Below are positions 25,581 through 34,114 of a stretch of 46,016 bases of DNA, piece after piece. Position 1 is the first letter of the stretch, and every line of letters begins with the position of its first letter. Below the pieces are notes generated by a model. That model had not been told where the DNA came from. It ran no database searches and saw only the letters and a list, made by a program, of their open reading frames with translations. The stretch is from Thioalkalivibrio sp. HK1 (GTDB lineage: Bacteria; Pseudomonadota; Gammaproteobacteria; HK1): contig JFBG01000046.1 in NCBI GenBank assembly GCA_000583135.1, forward strand, positions 1 through 46,016, written 5' to 3'. The position numbers and the translations under genes were made by a program.

Positions 25581-26429
25581 ATGATGGAAGTCCTCGCCGA
25601 ACACCGCTGCCATGAGGGCGTACAGGGTTTTTATCGACACGATGCCCGTACGACCGCCACCTCGATGCGCTTTGCGGTCTACCTTCCACCGGCGGCGCAA
25701 GATCGATCGGTGCCGGTGATCTACTATTTGGCGGGACTGACCTGTACCGAGGAAACCGCCACCATCAAGGCCGGAGCGCAAGCCCATGCCGCCCGGCTCG
25801 GGCTTGCTCTGGTCATGCCCGATACCAGCCCTCGAGGGGCGAATATCGAAGGCGAAGACGATGATTGGGATTTCGGGACCGGCGCCGGCTTCTACCTCGA
25901 TGCCACTTCGGATCCGTGGTCGAGAAACTATCGGATGTATTCCTACATCACCGATGAACTGCGCGAGTTGGTGGCATCGCGCTTTCCGGTGCTCTACGAT
26001 GCCACCGGGATCTGCGGACATTCGATGGGCGGGCACGGCGCCTTGGTCATCGCCCTTCGCAACCCCGATGCCTACCGCACGCTCTCGGCCTTCGCTCCGA
26101 TCTGCGCCCCGATGCAATGCCCTTGGGGAGAAAAAGCGTTCTCATCTTATTTGAAAGACGACCCGTCGGCCAAAGAGCGATACGACGCCGTTTCCCTGAT
26201 ATCGAGCGGCGCGCGTTTCGAAGGGGAGATCTTGGTGGATCAAGGCGAGGACGATCCCTTCTTGAAATCCCAGCTGCACCCGCATCTGCTGCAAGAAGCC
26301 TGCGAAAAGGCCGGCCTCGATCTGCAGCTGCGCCGTCATCCGGGATACGACCACGGCTACTATTTCATCCAAAGCCTCATCGGCGACCATCTCGAGCACC
26401 ACGCTCGGGGGCTCGGCGCTCGATCATGA
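25581..26429 (+). CDS. fghA: S-formylglutathione hydrolase
   Basis: This esterase-D-family enzyme hydrolyses S-formylglutathione to formate and glutathione. The 282-residue length is typical. Key segments are PVIYYLAGLTCTEE (oxyanion region), SPRGANIEGEDDDWDFGTGAGFY, the nucleophile elbow GHSMGGHGAL, an aspartate in GEDDPF and the catalytic histidine in GYDHGYYFI. It overlaps nothing but follows frmA by 10 bases and shares its operon; the start is the first of two consecutive ATG codons after GAGGAGG-like bases. Confidence 0.96.
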   Translation: MMEVLAEHRCHEGVQGFYRHDARTTATSMRFAVYLPPAAQDRSVPVIYYLAGLTCTEETATIKAGAQAHAARLGLALVMPDTSPRGANIEGEDDDWDFGTGAGFYLDATSDPWSRNYRMYSYITDELRELVASRFPVLYDATGICGHSMGGHGALVIALRNPDAYRTLSAFAPICAPMQCPWGEKAFSSYLKDDPSAKERYDAVSLISSGARFEGEILVDQGEDDPFLKSQLHPHLLQEACEKAGLDLQLRRHPGYDHGYYFIQSLIGDHLEHHARGLGARS

Positions 26430-26530
26430 TGCGCAAGATCGAGTCCCGGCTGCGACATCGCTCGATCGGCGCCCCTTCCCTTTCCATCTCTTTTTTCCTT
26501 GTCTCTTTCATTGCCCGGCGATACCAGACC

Positions 26531-27028
26531 ATGACCAAGACCCTCAAAAACACCCTGCTCGCTCTTGGCCTCGGCCTACCGCTGATTTGCGGATCCGCTT
26601 ATGGCGAGGAGGTTCCGAGTTATATCCTCGAGTCGATCCGGATCAAAACCGAGGATCCGCAGCAGATGAATTACCGCCTCTATGTCAAAGATCGATGCCC
26701 GATCGATACCGTCGAAGCGCGTCGGATCGTTCGAGGCATCATCGCCGACGGCGGCATCGAGCCGGTGCAGGAAACCCTCGCCGACGATGGTATCTATCTG
26801 CTGATGGCCATCGACTGCATCCCCGACGAGGGGGAAATGCTGGTCTACCGGATCGGAACGATGTTCGGATGGGTGCAACAAGATCAAGGCGTGCCGCCGG
26901 CACCGGCGTTGATCGGCTGGCCTTTCGGCTCCTTCGGAAGCGGCGATAGCGAGGCCTTGCTCGAAGTCTTCGAAGAGTCGGTGGAAAAAGCCGTGAACGC
27001 CTATCGATCGGCCAACGAAGGGGCTTGA
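26531..27028 (+). CDS. Exported protein of unknown function downstream of fghA
   Basis: The 165-residue protein has a signal peptide (MTKTLKNTLLALGLGLPLIC, cleavage after AYG near residue 25). The mature part starts EEVPSYILESIRIKTEDP and contains two cysteines (DRCPIDT and IDCIPDE) that could form a disulfide. No domain is recognised. It starts 101 bases after fghA on the same strand, so it may be co-expressed with formaldehyde oxidation. The frame is open upstream into fghA, but the ATG at 26531 with its signal peptide is the sensible start. Confidence 0.78.
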   Translation: MTKTLKNTLLALGLGLPLICGSAYGEEVPSYILESIRIKTEDPQQMNYRLYVKDRCPIDTVEARRIVRGIIADGGIEPVQETLADDGIYLLMAIDCIPDEGEMLVYRIGTMFGWVQQDQGVPPAPALIGWPFGSFGSGDSEALLEVFEESVEKAVNAYRSANEGA

Positions 27029-27052
27029 AAGCTCTCGGCGAGGCCCGTTATC

Positions 27053-27096
27053 AAAAAACCCCGCCCCCATCGCCTGCGATCGAACGGCGATGGGGG
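27053..27096 (-). terminator. Intrinsic terminator of the ABM-domain gene, with G12 run
   Basis: On the minus strand an 11-bp stem (CCCCCATCGCC / GGCGATGGGGG around an 11-base loop) is followed by GCGGGGTTTTTTG. It lies about 35 bases past the stop at 27131. The stem's outer arm continues into a run of 12 G on the plus strand (27092-27103). Confidence 0.82.
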
Positions 27097-27130
27097 GGGG
27101 GGGATCAGCCGAATAAAAAGGGGGAAAGAA

Positions 27131-27493
27131 TCATCGGCGAAAGCCGTATTCCAGTACGAAAAAACTCGCCCCCAAGGAGGAAAGCGGCCCTCGCAGCTTG
27201 TCGATCTCGGCCTGCGGGCCGTGGACCTCGATGCGGCTGAAAGACGATATCTTCGATGACTCCTCGATCAACGATCCGACATTCTTCAAATGCGCCAGCA
27301 GCGCGTCGGCGTCGACATACCCTTCTCGACAATGAGCGGTGTTGCCGTCGAAGGAAAATCCGTAGTAGAGACATCCCTCCTCTTGCTGTGTTTTCGCCAC
27401 GAATCGCTCGCACAGTGCCTTGAACTCATCCATGCGATCGGCTTGTACGGAGAAATAGGGCACGATCGTGCAGCAGGTATCTTGGGTGGCCAT
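27131..27493 (-). CDS. Antibiotic biosynthesis monooxygenase (ABM) domain protein
   Basis: The 120-residue single-domain protein has the dimeric ferredoxin-like fold of ABM/YgiN proteins: IVPYFSVQADRMDEFKALCERFVAKTQQEEGCLYYGFSFDG, REGYVDADALLAHLKNVG and a C-terminal beta strand. These cofactor-free enzymes often act on quinols or polyketides, but many have unknown roles. AAGGAGG is 7 bases before the ATG. It stands alone with its own terminator, opposite to the flanking exported-protein genes. The active-site set cannot be judged with confidence. Confidence 0.85.
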   Translation of the reverse strand: MATQDTCCTIVPYFSVQADRMDEFKALCERFVAKTQQEEGCLYYGFSFDGNTAHCREGYVDADALLAHLKNVGSLIEESSKISSFSRIEVHGPQAEIDKLRGPLSSLGASFFVLEYGFRR

Positions 27494-27788
27494 CTTCCAA
27501 CCTCCTTGTGTGTTGTGTGGTTTATCAAAAACAAGTCATCCGGATCGAAATCGAACCGATAGGCCGATATCGGGGTCGGTCGAAATTCACCCCCGAAAAA
27601 AGCCATCGATCTCGTCATCGAGAACGAAGGAAAAAGGGTGGTTTTTCAAACGAAGACCTCGAGCGAGCGCTTGTTCGAACCATGTCCTCGAAGTCTTGAG
27701 GGATGATACTTCGTCTTCGAAGGCTCGCTTTCGAAGCGCGGGCGATCGAAGCGGATACCCGAGCGGCGACCATGAGCGGAGAAATCGA

Positions 27789-28367
27789 ATGAACGAAAAA
27801 AGGATATTTCGAGGAAAAGAATTTCGCTTTGCAAGACACCTTGCGAAGTATCTTGCAAGCTATTCATCGATCTTTTTGCTCCTTGCCGCACTCGGCGTCC
27901 CCGCTTTCTTCGCAAGCGCCGACGAAACGAAGGTTCTGCTGACCGGCACCGCCTCGGATAAAGACAACGAAGCCATCGACTTTCGGATCGTCGCCAAGAG
28001 CCGGAAAGATCCGATCGGCGGACGCATCCACCTTGCACAATCCGAATACGAGATCATGCGCATCAGTCGGCACGGACTGATCGGGGCTCGCCGCTTCATC
28101 GACGGGGGGAGCGCAAAAGAGCGCCATGCGGAATTCCTCGTCTTTTCCTCCTCCTTCAACGATCAAAAGGCGACCGGCGATCCTTGGGTCGCCGCCGATG
28201 ATATCTACGGCTGCGATCAACCCTACAACGCCTTCATCGCCGTCTACCGCATCGAAGGAGAGGAGGCCGTCAAAGCCATCGGGGCGATTCCCTACGGTCG
28301 CCTGACCGAAGATTCGTCTGCCTCGGCGCAATCGAAGATCCTTTGCTTCACGGCGTTTCCGCCTTAG
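27789..28367 (+). CDS. Exported protein of unknown function
   Basis: The 192-residue product has a long N-region (MNEKRIFRGKEFRFARHLAK), a hydrophobic core (SSIFLLLAALGVPAFFASA) and a mature part from DETKVLLTGTASDKDNEAID. No domain is recognised; the two cysteines (YGCDQPYNA and KILCFTAFP) may pair. GGAG precedes the ATG at 27789. Its 3' end overlaps the convergent hydrolase gene by 20 bases. It lies between frmA-fghA and xoxFGJ, so a link with periplasmic C1 oxidation is possible by position only. Confidence 0.72.
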   Translation: MNEKRIFRGKEFRFARHLAKYLASYSSIFLLLAALGVPAFFASADETKVLLTGTASDKDNEAIDFRIVAKSRKDPIGGRIHLAQSEYEIMRISRHGLIGARRFIDGGSAKERHAEFLVFSSSFNDQKATGDPWVAADDIYGCDQPYNAFIAVYRIEGEEAVKAIGAIPYGRLTEDSSASAQSKILCFTAFPP

Positions 28368-29562
28368 GGCTTTTCGCTGCCGATGGAGCATCCGGGGGAG
28401 CGTCGGTTTTCATGCGCATCCAAACCCGCTCGATCGCGGCCACGACCGCCTCGGGACGATCGAGATGGATATGATGGCCGCTGCCCGATACCACTTGCAA
28501 ACTCCCGGCGGGCATCGTCCGGGCGAGTCGGCGCTGCAGATCCAGCCAGAGGGCTTCCCCTCCTCTTTGCCCCTTCGAACGGGCCGATCCTTTCTCGGCC
28601 GATTCGTCGATCGACCCATCGGCCGACCCCTCGATTGATCCCTCCTTCGCCGAATCCGCTTGAAGGATGGCATCTCGTACCAGCACCTCCACCGGCACCT
28701 TCGGCGGCGGGCGGGTCGAAAAAGCGACCTGCGATGCACTCGTGCGCAGGTTTCCGAGTTCGGAATAAAGGGCGCCGACGCTTTTCGGAGCCAGAGCGAA
28801 GCGTTGCGCCGGCGATCTGACCGATGCGGGGAGAGAATCGGGGATGCGCTGATAGTTGGCGATGATGAATCGACGGCCGGTCGGGGCGGCCGGGGTTCCA
28901 AGCCCCGCCCGGGTCCGCGCTCGGAATTGATCCTCGTGGGCGGCATCCACCAAGACCAACCCCACCACGAGTTCGGGGTGGCGGGCGGCAAAAAGGCGGA
29001 TCGAAAAACCGCCGAAGGAATGGCCGACCAAGATATATGGCGGGGGGATTTGCGCTTGCATCAGCAAGGCGTGAAGTTCGGTGGCGATCCGATCGGCATC
29101 TCGAGGCTCAGGGCCGATATCGCTCCAACCATAGCCCGCTCGATCGTAGCTGCAAGTGCGGGCGAAGGCGGAGACCCGAGGCTGCACCAATACCCAGTCG
29201 AGCGAGGTGCCGCCCAAGCCGGATTCGAGGATCACCGCCCCCTCGCCTCGACCCTCGCAGTGCAGATGCAAGCGATGGCCCCCGATATCGATCAGCTCCC
29301 CCGGCGGAAGTCCGTCATCGGAAAGGGCATGGGCGAGGGGCGAAAAGGCTATCGCAACCAGCAACGCCTTGAACGCAAAGCGATAAAGGCATAAGAAATC
29401 TGCGAGAAAAGCAAGAAGGATCCCGCTTGAAGCCTTTCGCCCTCTTTCGAAGGAAGGACCGATACCTTTGGCGGCCATCGATTCGGTCGGTTGGATAAAG
29501 CGTAAAAGGAACAGATCGGCCCGATGATCGATCATCGAACGAAAAACGCTCGGATGCCGCAT
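28348..29562 (-). CDS. Alpha/beta hydrolase with N-terminal hydrophobic segment
   Basis: The hydrolase fold is clear: VILESGLGGTSLDW (oxyanion loop HG-like), YDRAGYGWSD, the nucleophile elbow VGHSFGGFSIRLFA, VLVDAAHEDQ and the C-terminal histidine in SGSGHHIHLDRP. Residues about 60-80 are hydrophobic (FALKALLVAIAFSPLAHA-like), probably a signal or anchor, so the protein may be exported. The true start could be further in (ATG at 29535 or 29478); no strong RBS is visible. A serine/acid-rich low-complexity insert (KEGSIEGSADGSIDESAEKG) sits before the C-terminal part. Substrate unknown. The 3' end overlaps the convergent exported-protein gene. Confidence 0.8.
   Translation of the reverse strand: MRHPSVFRSMIDHRADLFLLRFIQPTESMAAKGIGPSFERGRKASSGILLAFLADFLCLYRFAFKALLVAIAFSPLAHALSDDGLPPGELIDIGGHRLHLHCEGRGEGAVILESGLGGTSLDWVLVQPRVSAFARTCSYDRAGYGWSDIGPEPRDADRIATELHALLMQAQIPPPYILVGHSFGGFSIRLFAARHPELVVGLVLVDAAHEDQFRARTRAGLGTPAAPTGRRFIIANYQRIPDSLPASVRSPAQRFALAPKSVGALYSELGNLRTSASQVAFSTRPPPKVPVEVLVRDAILQADSAKEGSIEGSADGSIDESAEKGSARSKGQRGGEALWLDLQRRLARTMPAGSLQVVSGSGHHIHLDRPEAVVAAIERVWMRMKTDAPPDAPSAAKSPKAETP
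28590..28665. repeat. Imperfect short repeats in the hydrolase gene
   Basis: CGATTCGTCGATCGACCCATCGGCCGACCCCTCGATTGATCC-type bases form degenerate repeats that encode the Gly-Ser-Ile/Ala-Asp/Glu insert. The boundaries are approximate. Confidence 0.55.
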
Positions 29563-29617
29563 CCGAATGACATCACCTGCGTGCGCTATCGCAGCACCTT
29601 GGATCCAAGACGAATAT

Positions 29618-30574
29618 CTAAAGCCCTTTGTCGCTCACCAAGGGGACCTCGTGCTTGCGCAAGATGGCTTCGATCTCGTCGGCATGGCGATCCAGCAGAG
29701 CCTGCAGCTCCTCTTTGCGCTCTTTGTCTGCGAAACGCACCCCGGCGGAAATTCCGAAGTGCATCCGCATCCCCGGCTCCGAGGGCATCGGGATCACGAC
29801 GATCGGCTTGTCGGGATTGCTGCGTTTGAAATGCCCGGCGATGGGCCCCCACATGAAGGTGAAGTCGATCTTTCCCTCCAGCAGATCCTCTTGCTCGGGC
29901 TGACCGGGGCGCTCGTTCGGATCGCCGCTTTGCGAGGCGTAGGCAACCTCGATGCGATCCAGCAAATCGTATCGACTCAACCACATCGTCCCCGGGTTGC
30001 GCTCGGCGAGGCCGAAGCGCAGGCGATCCCGACGCTCGGGAGCCAGTGCCTGCAGATCTCGGGCGGTGCGAATATCGTCATAGCCTCGCCCCTTGATATA
30101 GACCAAGGCGTAGGTGGAGTGGTAATAAGGGCGGGTGGTGATCGCCAGTTCGTATCCTGAGGGCAAGCCCATGACCACATCGCATCGATAGTCTCCGCCT
30201 TCGCTGCGGGCCCTGAGGGTATTGCGGATGAAACCCATTCGCTGCGGAAACCATGTGTACTCCACCGGCAGATCGAGGCTCTTTGCCAACAACGATGCGA
30301 TCTCGTTTTCAAAACCCTCGCCCCGCTTATTGGACCACGGAAGGTAATGCGGGTCGGCGCAAACGCGAAAAGCGGTGCGATCCTCGTGCTCGCTTGCATG
30401 GCCCCCAGCCGTCGCTACGAGGAGCGCAAGGGCGAACGACAAGACGAGTTTCGACCGAAAACCGCCCCCGCTTCTTTCATGGCAAGAGGCGAGTCGATGC
30501 GAAGACGGCGGCGATGAGGGTGAAAGGGCCACCGCCTTCGAAAAGATTGGATGGGATGAAGAAAGAGCGCTCAT
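29618..30574 (-). CDS. xoxJ: XoxJ/MoxJ-like periplasmic binding protein of the methanol dehydrogenase system
   Basis: The family is the solute-binding-type protein associated with quinoprotein dehydrogenases (MoxJ/XoxJ), thought to help mature or activate methanol dehydrogenase. The mature part has FRVCADPHYLPWSNKRGEGFENEIA, FPQRMGFIRNTL, CDVVMGLPSGYE and the late GIDFTFMWGPIAGHF-like stretch. The start at 30574 overlaps the xoxG stop (ATGA) and gives 318 residues. A long N-region of about 40 residues then precedes the signal core (KLVLSFALALLVATAGGHA), so the real start may be internal. It is the last gene of the xoxG-xoxJ pair, 1 kb beyond xoxF. Confidence 0.9.
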   Translation of the reverse strand: MSALSSSHPIFSKAVALSPSSPPSSHRLASCHERSGGGFRSKLVLSFALALLVATAGGHASEHEDRTAFRVCADPHYLPWSNKRGEGFENEIASLLAKSLDLPVEYTWFPQRMGFIRNTLRARSEGGDYRCDVVMGLPSGYELAITTRPYYHSTYALVYIKGRGYDDIRTARDLQALAPERRDRLRFGLAERNPGTMWLSRYDLLDRIEVAYASQSGDPNERPGQPEQEDLLEGKIDFTFMWGPIAGHFKRSNPDKPIVVIPMPSEPGMRMHFGISAGVRFADKERKEELQALLDRHADEIEAILRKHEVPLVSDKGL

Positions 30575-31092
30575 CGGTCGTAGCGCTCCAAACGTCCTGC
30601 GGGCAAGGTCCCGTCGGCTCGCGCCATCAAATAGGCATAGAGCTGATCGATGTACTTCATGACATTGGGATTTTCCTTCCACGCCGGCATCACCCCGACC
30701 TGCCCCTGGTAGCCGTTGGTGACCACCTCGACATAGCGAGCGTGATCGATCTCGAGCATCTTGTCGAGCAGACTCGGGGCGATGGTGCTACCGGTACCGT
30801 CGAGACCATGACAAACCTGACATTGGCTGAATGCACGATATCCCCGAACCAGCCATAGATCCACTTTGCACTTTCCATCCTCGCACTTTATATGCTCTTT
30901 GTACGAGGGAGCGGAATCTTGGGCAAGCGCAGGCAAAGCGGGGAAGAAAAACGATCCGATGGCCACCACCATCCCGACCAGTGGTGCGAGGATTGCCTTG
31001 CCGGCGAGACGCCGCTTAGGGTCGATAGCCGATGGGAACGCACCCGCCGGCGATGATTCGCAGATACGCCGAATCGCAAGATTGATGTGCAT
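30571..31092 (-). CDS. xoxG: Cytochrome c XoxG, electron acceptor of methanol dehydrogenase
   Basis: The 173-residue exported monohaem cytochrome has a hydrophobic signal core (LAPLVGMVVAIGSFFFPALPALAQ), a pair of cysteines in HIKCEDGKCKVD, the haem site CQVCHGLDGTGS and the axial methionine in GVMPAWKENPNV. This pattern matches XoxG/MxaG-type cytochromes that take electrons from PQQ methanol dehydrogenases. The ATG at 31092 is preferred over a GTG at 31095. It overlaps xoxJ by the ATGA junction and lies about 500 bases after the xoxF stop, in the usual xoxF-G-J order. Confidence 0.92.
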   Translation of the reverse strand: MHINLAIRRICESSPAGAFPSAIDPKRRLAGKAILAPLVGMVVAIGSFFFPALPALAQDSAPSYKEHIKCEDGKCKVDLWLVRGYRAFSQCQVCHGLDGTGSTIAPSLLDKMLEIDHARYVEVVTNGYQGQVGVMPAWKENPNVMKYIDQLYAYLMARADGTLPAGRLERYDR

Positions 31093-31587
31093 CACGAGAG
31101 ATCCTTGTCTTTGAGTTCTTGGGCTACTTTCTTACTGCGATCTTTATCTCCTGCCGATGCTTCGTCGGATTTGCCCGGCGCCTTGAAATCGGATTTTTTA
31201 CGCCGCTTTCGGAAGGAAAAGACACCGGGAATGATCGCGACGATCGAGGCCTATCGATAGTAAGGAAATTCAACGATTCAACGGGGCCGATGGCGGGCGC
31301 AGATCGATGCGATCGAAAAAAGACTCGAGCCGAGATTCCCGAATCGAAGCGTCGATTTCGTCTGCGAAGGCCAAGGAGCGAGCCGAAAGGCATCGTCCCA
31401 AGCGAGCATCCAGAAGAACTCCCGTCGGCTCGCCCTTCGCTCTTCCAAGATACGCCGATATGCGTCAAGAGCGGAGATCGGATAGCGACAACACGGCGGA
31501 TTCGATAAAAACGATCATGCGGCTCCATTTCCACCGGAGCCGCATGATCGAAATGCGCATTGCCGAGTATGCCCGATCGATATCGGA
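31093..31587. other. Gap between xoxF and xoxG
   Basis: About 495 bases. It contains the xoxF terminator (31507-31550) and therefore probably a separate promoter for xoxG-xoxJ. Frames of about 130 codons on both strands are mutually mirrored and look like noise. Confidence 0.5.
31507..31550 (-). terminator. Intrinsic terminator after xoxF
   Basis: A perfect 15-bp inverted repeat (CGATCATGCGGCTCC / GGAGCCGCATGATCG) with a 9-base loop is followed on the minus strand by GTTTTTATCG. It lies 38 bases beyond the xoxF stop. Confidence 0.92.
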
Positions 31588-33402
31588 TCAGCCCGGCAGG
31601 GCGAAGACCGTCAACACCCCACCCAACTGGGTGTGTCTGCTCAATGCCTTGTAGGCCCCGACAGCACCGAGACCCTCGCTATCCCCTTCGAGACCGGCCG
31701 CCATGCCGATGCCGGCCCAACCGCCGATGCCGGAAAGGATACCGATGTACTGCTTGCCGTTGTAGGTCCAGGTATTGACATTGCCGATGATCCCCGAGGG
31801 GGTTTTGAAGCTGTAGAGCTCCTCTCCGGTATGGGCATCGACCGCTTTGAGATGACCTTCCAAGGTCCCGTAGAACACCACATCGCCCCCGGTGGCCAAG
31901 GCCCCGCTCCACACCGAGAATCTCTCGGGCAAGGACCAGACGATCTCGCCCTTATCCGCATCCCAAGCGATGAAGTTGCCCAAGTTGTCGGTGCCGTTCT
32001 CCATCACCCGGCCTGCAGGAAACATGCTCAACGTCGCACCCACATAAGGCTGACCGGCAACATAGTCCACCTCGAAAGGCTCGTAGTCCATGCACACGTG
32101 ATTGGTGGGAACATAGAACAACCCGGTGCGCGGCGAATAGGCGGAGGGCTGCTGATCCTTGGTGCCCAAAGCGGCGGGGCAGATATTGGGGGTGTTGACA
32201 TCCTCCCCTTGCTGGTCGGTGCTGTACTGCGCCACCACCTGCGGCCGTCCGGTCTTCATGTCGACATGGGTCGCCCAGTTGACCGCCGGATCGTATTTCT
32301 CGGCGACCAGCAACTCGCCGGTAACGCGATCCAAGGTATAGGCGAAGCCGTTGCGGTCGAAGTGCACCAGCACTTTTCGCATCAAGCCATCGACTTCCAT
32401 ATCGACGAGGATGTTCTCGTTGACCCCGTCATAATCCCATTCGTCATGCGGCGTCATCTGGTAGACCCAACGCGCCATCCCGGTATCGGCGTCACGAGCG
32501 AAGATGGTCATCGACCACCGGTTATCGCCGGGGCGCACCACCGGATTCCAAGTGCTGGGATTGCCGGTACCGTAATAGACGAGGTTCAGATCCGGATCGT
32601 AGGTGAACCAGCCCCAAGTCGTGCCACCGCCGATCCTCCACTGATCACCCTTCCAAGTCTTCAGGCTGGAATCCTTTCCGATCGGCTTTAGCATGTGGGT
32701 GGTCTTTTCCGGATCGACCAACATCTCGTCATCCGGGCCGGTGCTATAGCCCTTCCAAGCCATGCTCCCGTCATCGATGTGGTAGGCGACGAGGAAGCCC
32801 CGCACCCCGTACTCGCCACCGCTGATCCCGGTATAGACCTTGTCGCCGACGACGATCGGGGCGTTGGTGTTGGTCTCGCCCTTCTTGGGATCGCCGTTGA
32901 CCACGGACCAGATCTTCTTACCGGTGCGGGCATCGAGAGCGACCAGCGTGGTATCCGCTTGCTGGAGAAAGATCTTCCCCTCGGCGTAAGCGAGACCGCG
33001 GCTGACCGTATCGCAGCACATCACCGGAATGGTGGCGGCCGCATCCTGCTTCGGCTCGTAGATCCAGTTGATGCTCTGGTCGGCGAGGTTGATGGAGAAA
33101 ACCTTGTTGGGGAAGGGGGTATGGATCCACATGGTATCCCCGATGACCAGCGGTCCGCCCTCATGGCCGCGCAGCACACCGGTGGAAAACGTCCAAGCGA
33201 CCTGCAGATCGCCGACGTTCTCCTTGTTGATCTGCGCCAAGGGGCTATAGCGGGTTCCGTCGTAGGTCCTGCTCCACATCGCCCAGTTATTCGGGTTGGA
33301 AGTGATCGACATCACATCGTCGTTCGCCGAAATCGCAGCCGGCAGGGCCACGAGAGCCCCCAGCGTTCCGGCGGCGACGTATTTCATGAATCTTCCGATC
33401 AT
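31588..33402 (-). CDS. xoxF: Lanthanide-dependent methanol dehydrogenase XoxF
   Basis: XoxF is a periplasmic PQQ alcohol dehydrogenase that uses a rare-earth ion to oxidise methanol. The 604-residue protein has a signal peptide (core [19 protein letters not shown]), the vicinal cysteines C129-C130 ([10 protein letters not shown]) that stack on PQQ, and eight W-motif propeller blades. Catalytic D323 lies in HDEWDYDG and the extra D325 two residues later; this second Asp is the mark of lanthanide binding, where calcium-type MxaF has a small residue. No mxaI-like small subunit is near. The ATG at 33402 is chosen for its RBS (GAGGAGAG) and signal peptide; the frame is open to 33444. Its own terminator follows. 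Confidence 0.97.
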   Translation of the reverse strand: MIGRFMKYVAAGTLGALVALPAAISANDDVMSITSNPNNWAMWSRTYDGTRYSPLAQINKENVGDLQVAWTFSTGVLRGHEGGPLVIGDTMWIHTPFPNKVFSINLADQSINWIYEPKQDAAATIPVMCCDTVSRGLAYAEGKIFLQQADTTLVALDARTGKKIWSVVNGDPKKGETNTNAPIVVGDKVYTGISGGEYGVRGFLVAYHIDDGSMAWKGYSTGPDDEMLVDPEKTTHMLKPIGKDSSLKTWKGDQWRIGGGTTWGWFTYDPDLNLVYYGTGNPSTWNPVVRPGDNRWSMTIFARDADTGMARWVYQMTPHDEWDYDGVNENILVDMEVDGLMRKVLVHFDRNGFAYTLDRVTGELLVAEKYDPAVNWATHVDMKTGRPQVVAQYSTDQQGEDVNTPNICPAALGTKDQQPSAYSPRTGLFYVPTNHVCMDYEPFEVDYVAGQPYVGATLSMFPAGRVMENGTDNLGNFIAWDADKGEIVWSLPERFSVWSGALATGGDVVFYGTLEGHLKAVDAHTGEELYSFKTPSGIIGNVNTWTYNGKQYIGILSGIGGWAGIGMAAGLEGDSEGLGAVGAYKALSRHTQLGGVLTVFALPG

Positions 33403-33891
33403 TTTTCTCTCCTCGATCTTGCTTGGTGTTTTCGAGCATCGCACAGCGCCGTACCGCTTGCGACACTCGTCTTGTGCTTGCAGGCCACGAAAGGGGATCT
33501 CGAGAGCACCGAGGAAATACGAAAAGGGGTTCGAGAACTCTCATTGCCTTCGATATCGACATTGCTTGATATCGAGGCATCGACCTGCCATTGGAACGGC
33601 CCACATCGAGGCCTCGAAGCTTTCGCACAATCTTTCCGATGCGATGCAAGACGGACAAGGCCTTTTATTGCCGGTGCTTAGGATACCCGAATACGAGCCC
33701 CTGTCAAAACATCGCCCGTGAGTATCCGCCTGCGATCGCCGAAGGAACGAACCGGCGCTCGTGCGATACCGAATCCTCGCCGGACGTCGATCGCTCGATG
33801 GGCGATCGTGGAACGATTCTTCGGATTCCAAACACCGAACGGGGCATCGGTCGAGCCTTGTTAGAGACCCGCTCGTTCGAGACCCGGGCGA

Positions 33892-33919
33892 TTGACACCA
33901 TCTTCTTATCGACTACAAT
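33892..33919 (+). promoter_or_regulatory. Sigma70-type promoter of rplM-rpsI
   Basis: A perfect TTGACA -35 (33892-33897) and TACAAT -10 (33914-33919) are separated by 16 bases. The transcript would have a leader of about 190 bases before the rplM ATG. Confidence 0.8.
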
Positions 33920-34040
33920 TGCGTGCTCGGTATCCTTGTCGATCGCCTGATCGAGAAAGGGTTTTGCCGAGCCTCGGGGTCGAGAACCTCGGTCAAGCGA
34001 AAAGCCCTTGTCGGATTTGCCGACGGATGAAAAAGCCCGT

Positions 34041-34075
34041 CCAAGACGATTTTCGAAAAAACGCAATCGTCTTGG
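34041..34075 (+). promoter_or_regulatory. Hairpin in the rplM leader
   Basis: An 11-bp perfect stem (CCAAGACGATT / AATCGTCTTGG) with a 13-base loop lies about 40 bases before the rplM start. Upstream, AAGGGTTTTGC near 33957 can pair with GCGAAAAGCCCTT near 34000. A structured leader is thus likely, possibly for ribosomal-protein feedback. Confidence 0.55.
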
Positions 34076-34114
34076 GTCGGCGTCAACCCACTACCTTGAA
34101 GGACCTTGCCTTTC

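Larger units (their letters stand above)
33403..34114. promoter_or_regulatory. Divergent region between xoxF and rplM
   Basis: The 712-base gap holds no recognisable gene. On the plus strand it carries the rplM promoter (33892-33919) and leader hairpins. The xoxF promoter must lie in the left part; I could not pick boxes for it. Confidence 0.55.

Noticed and set aside
24126..26117. 663-codon minus-strand frame opposite frmA and fghA
   Set aside because: Antisense shadow spanning two well-identified genes; residue pattern rich in D/H/R without motifs.
31119..31508. 130-codon plus-strand frame between xoxF and xoxG
   Set aside because: No RBS, no domain, basic low-complexity composition, and a minus-strand frame mirrors it.
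31588..33402. Calcium-type MxaF assignment
   Set aside because: The extra Asp in HDEWDYDG and the lack of an mxaI-like gene favour XoxF.
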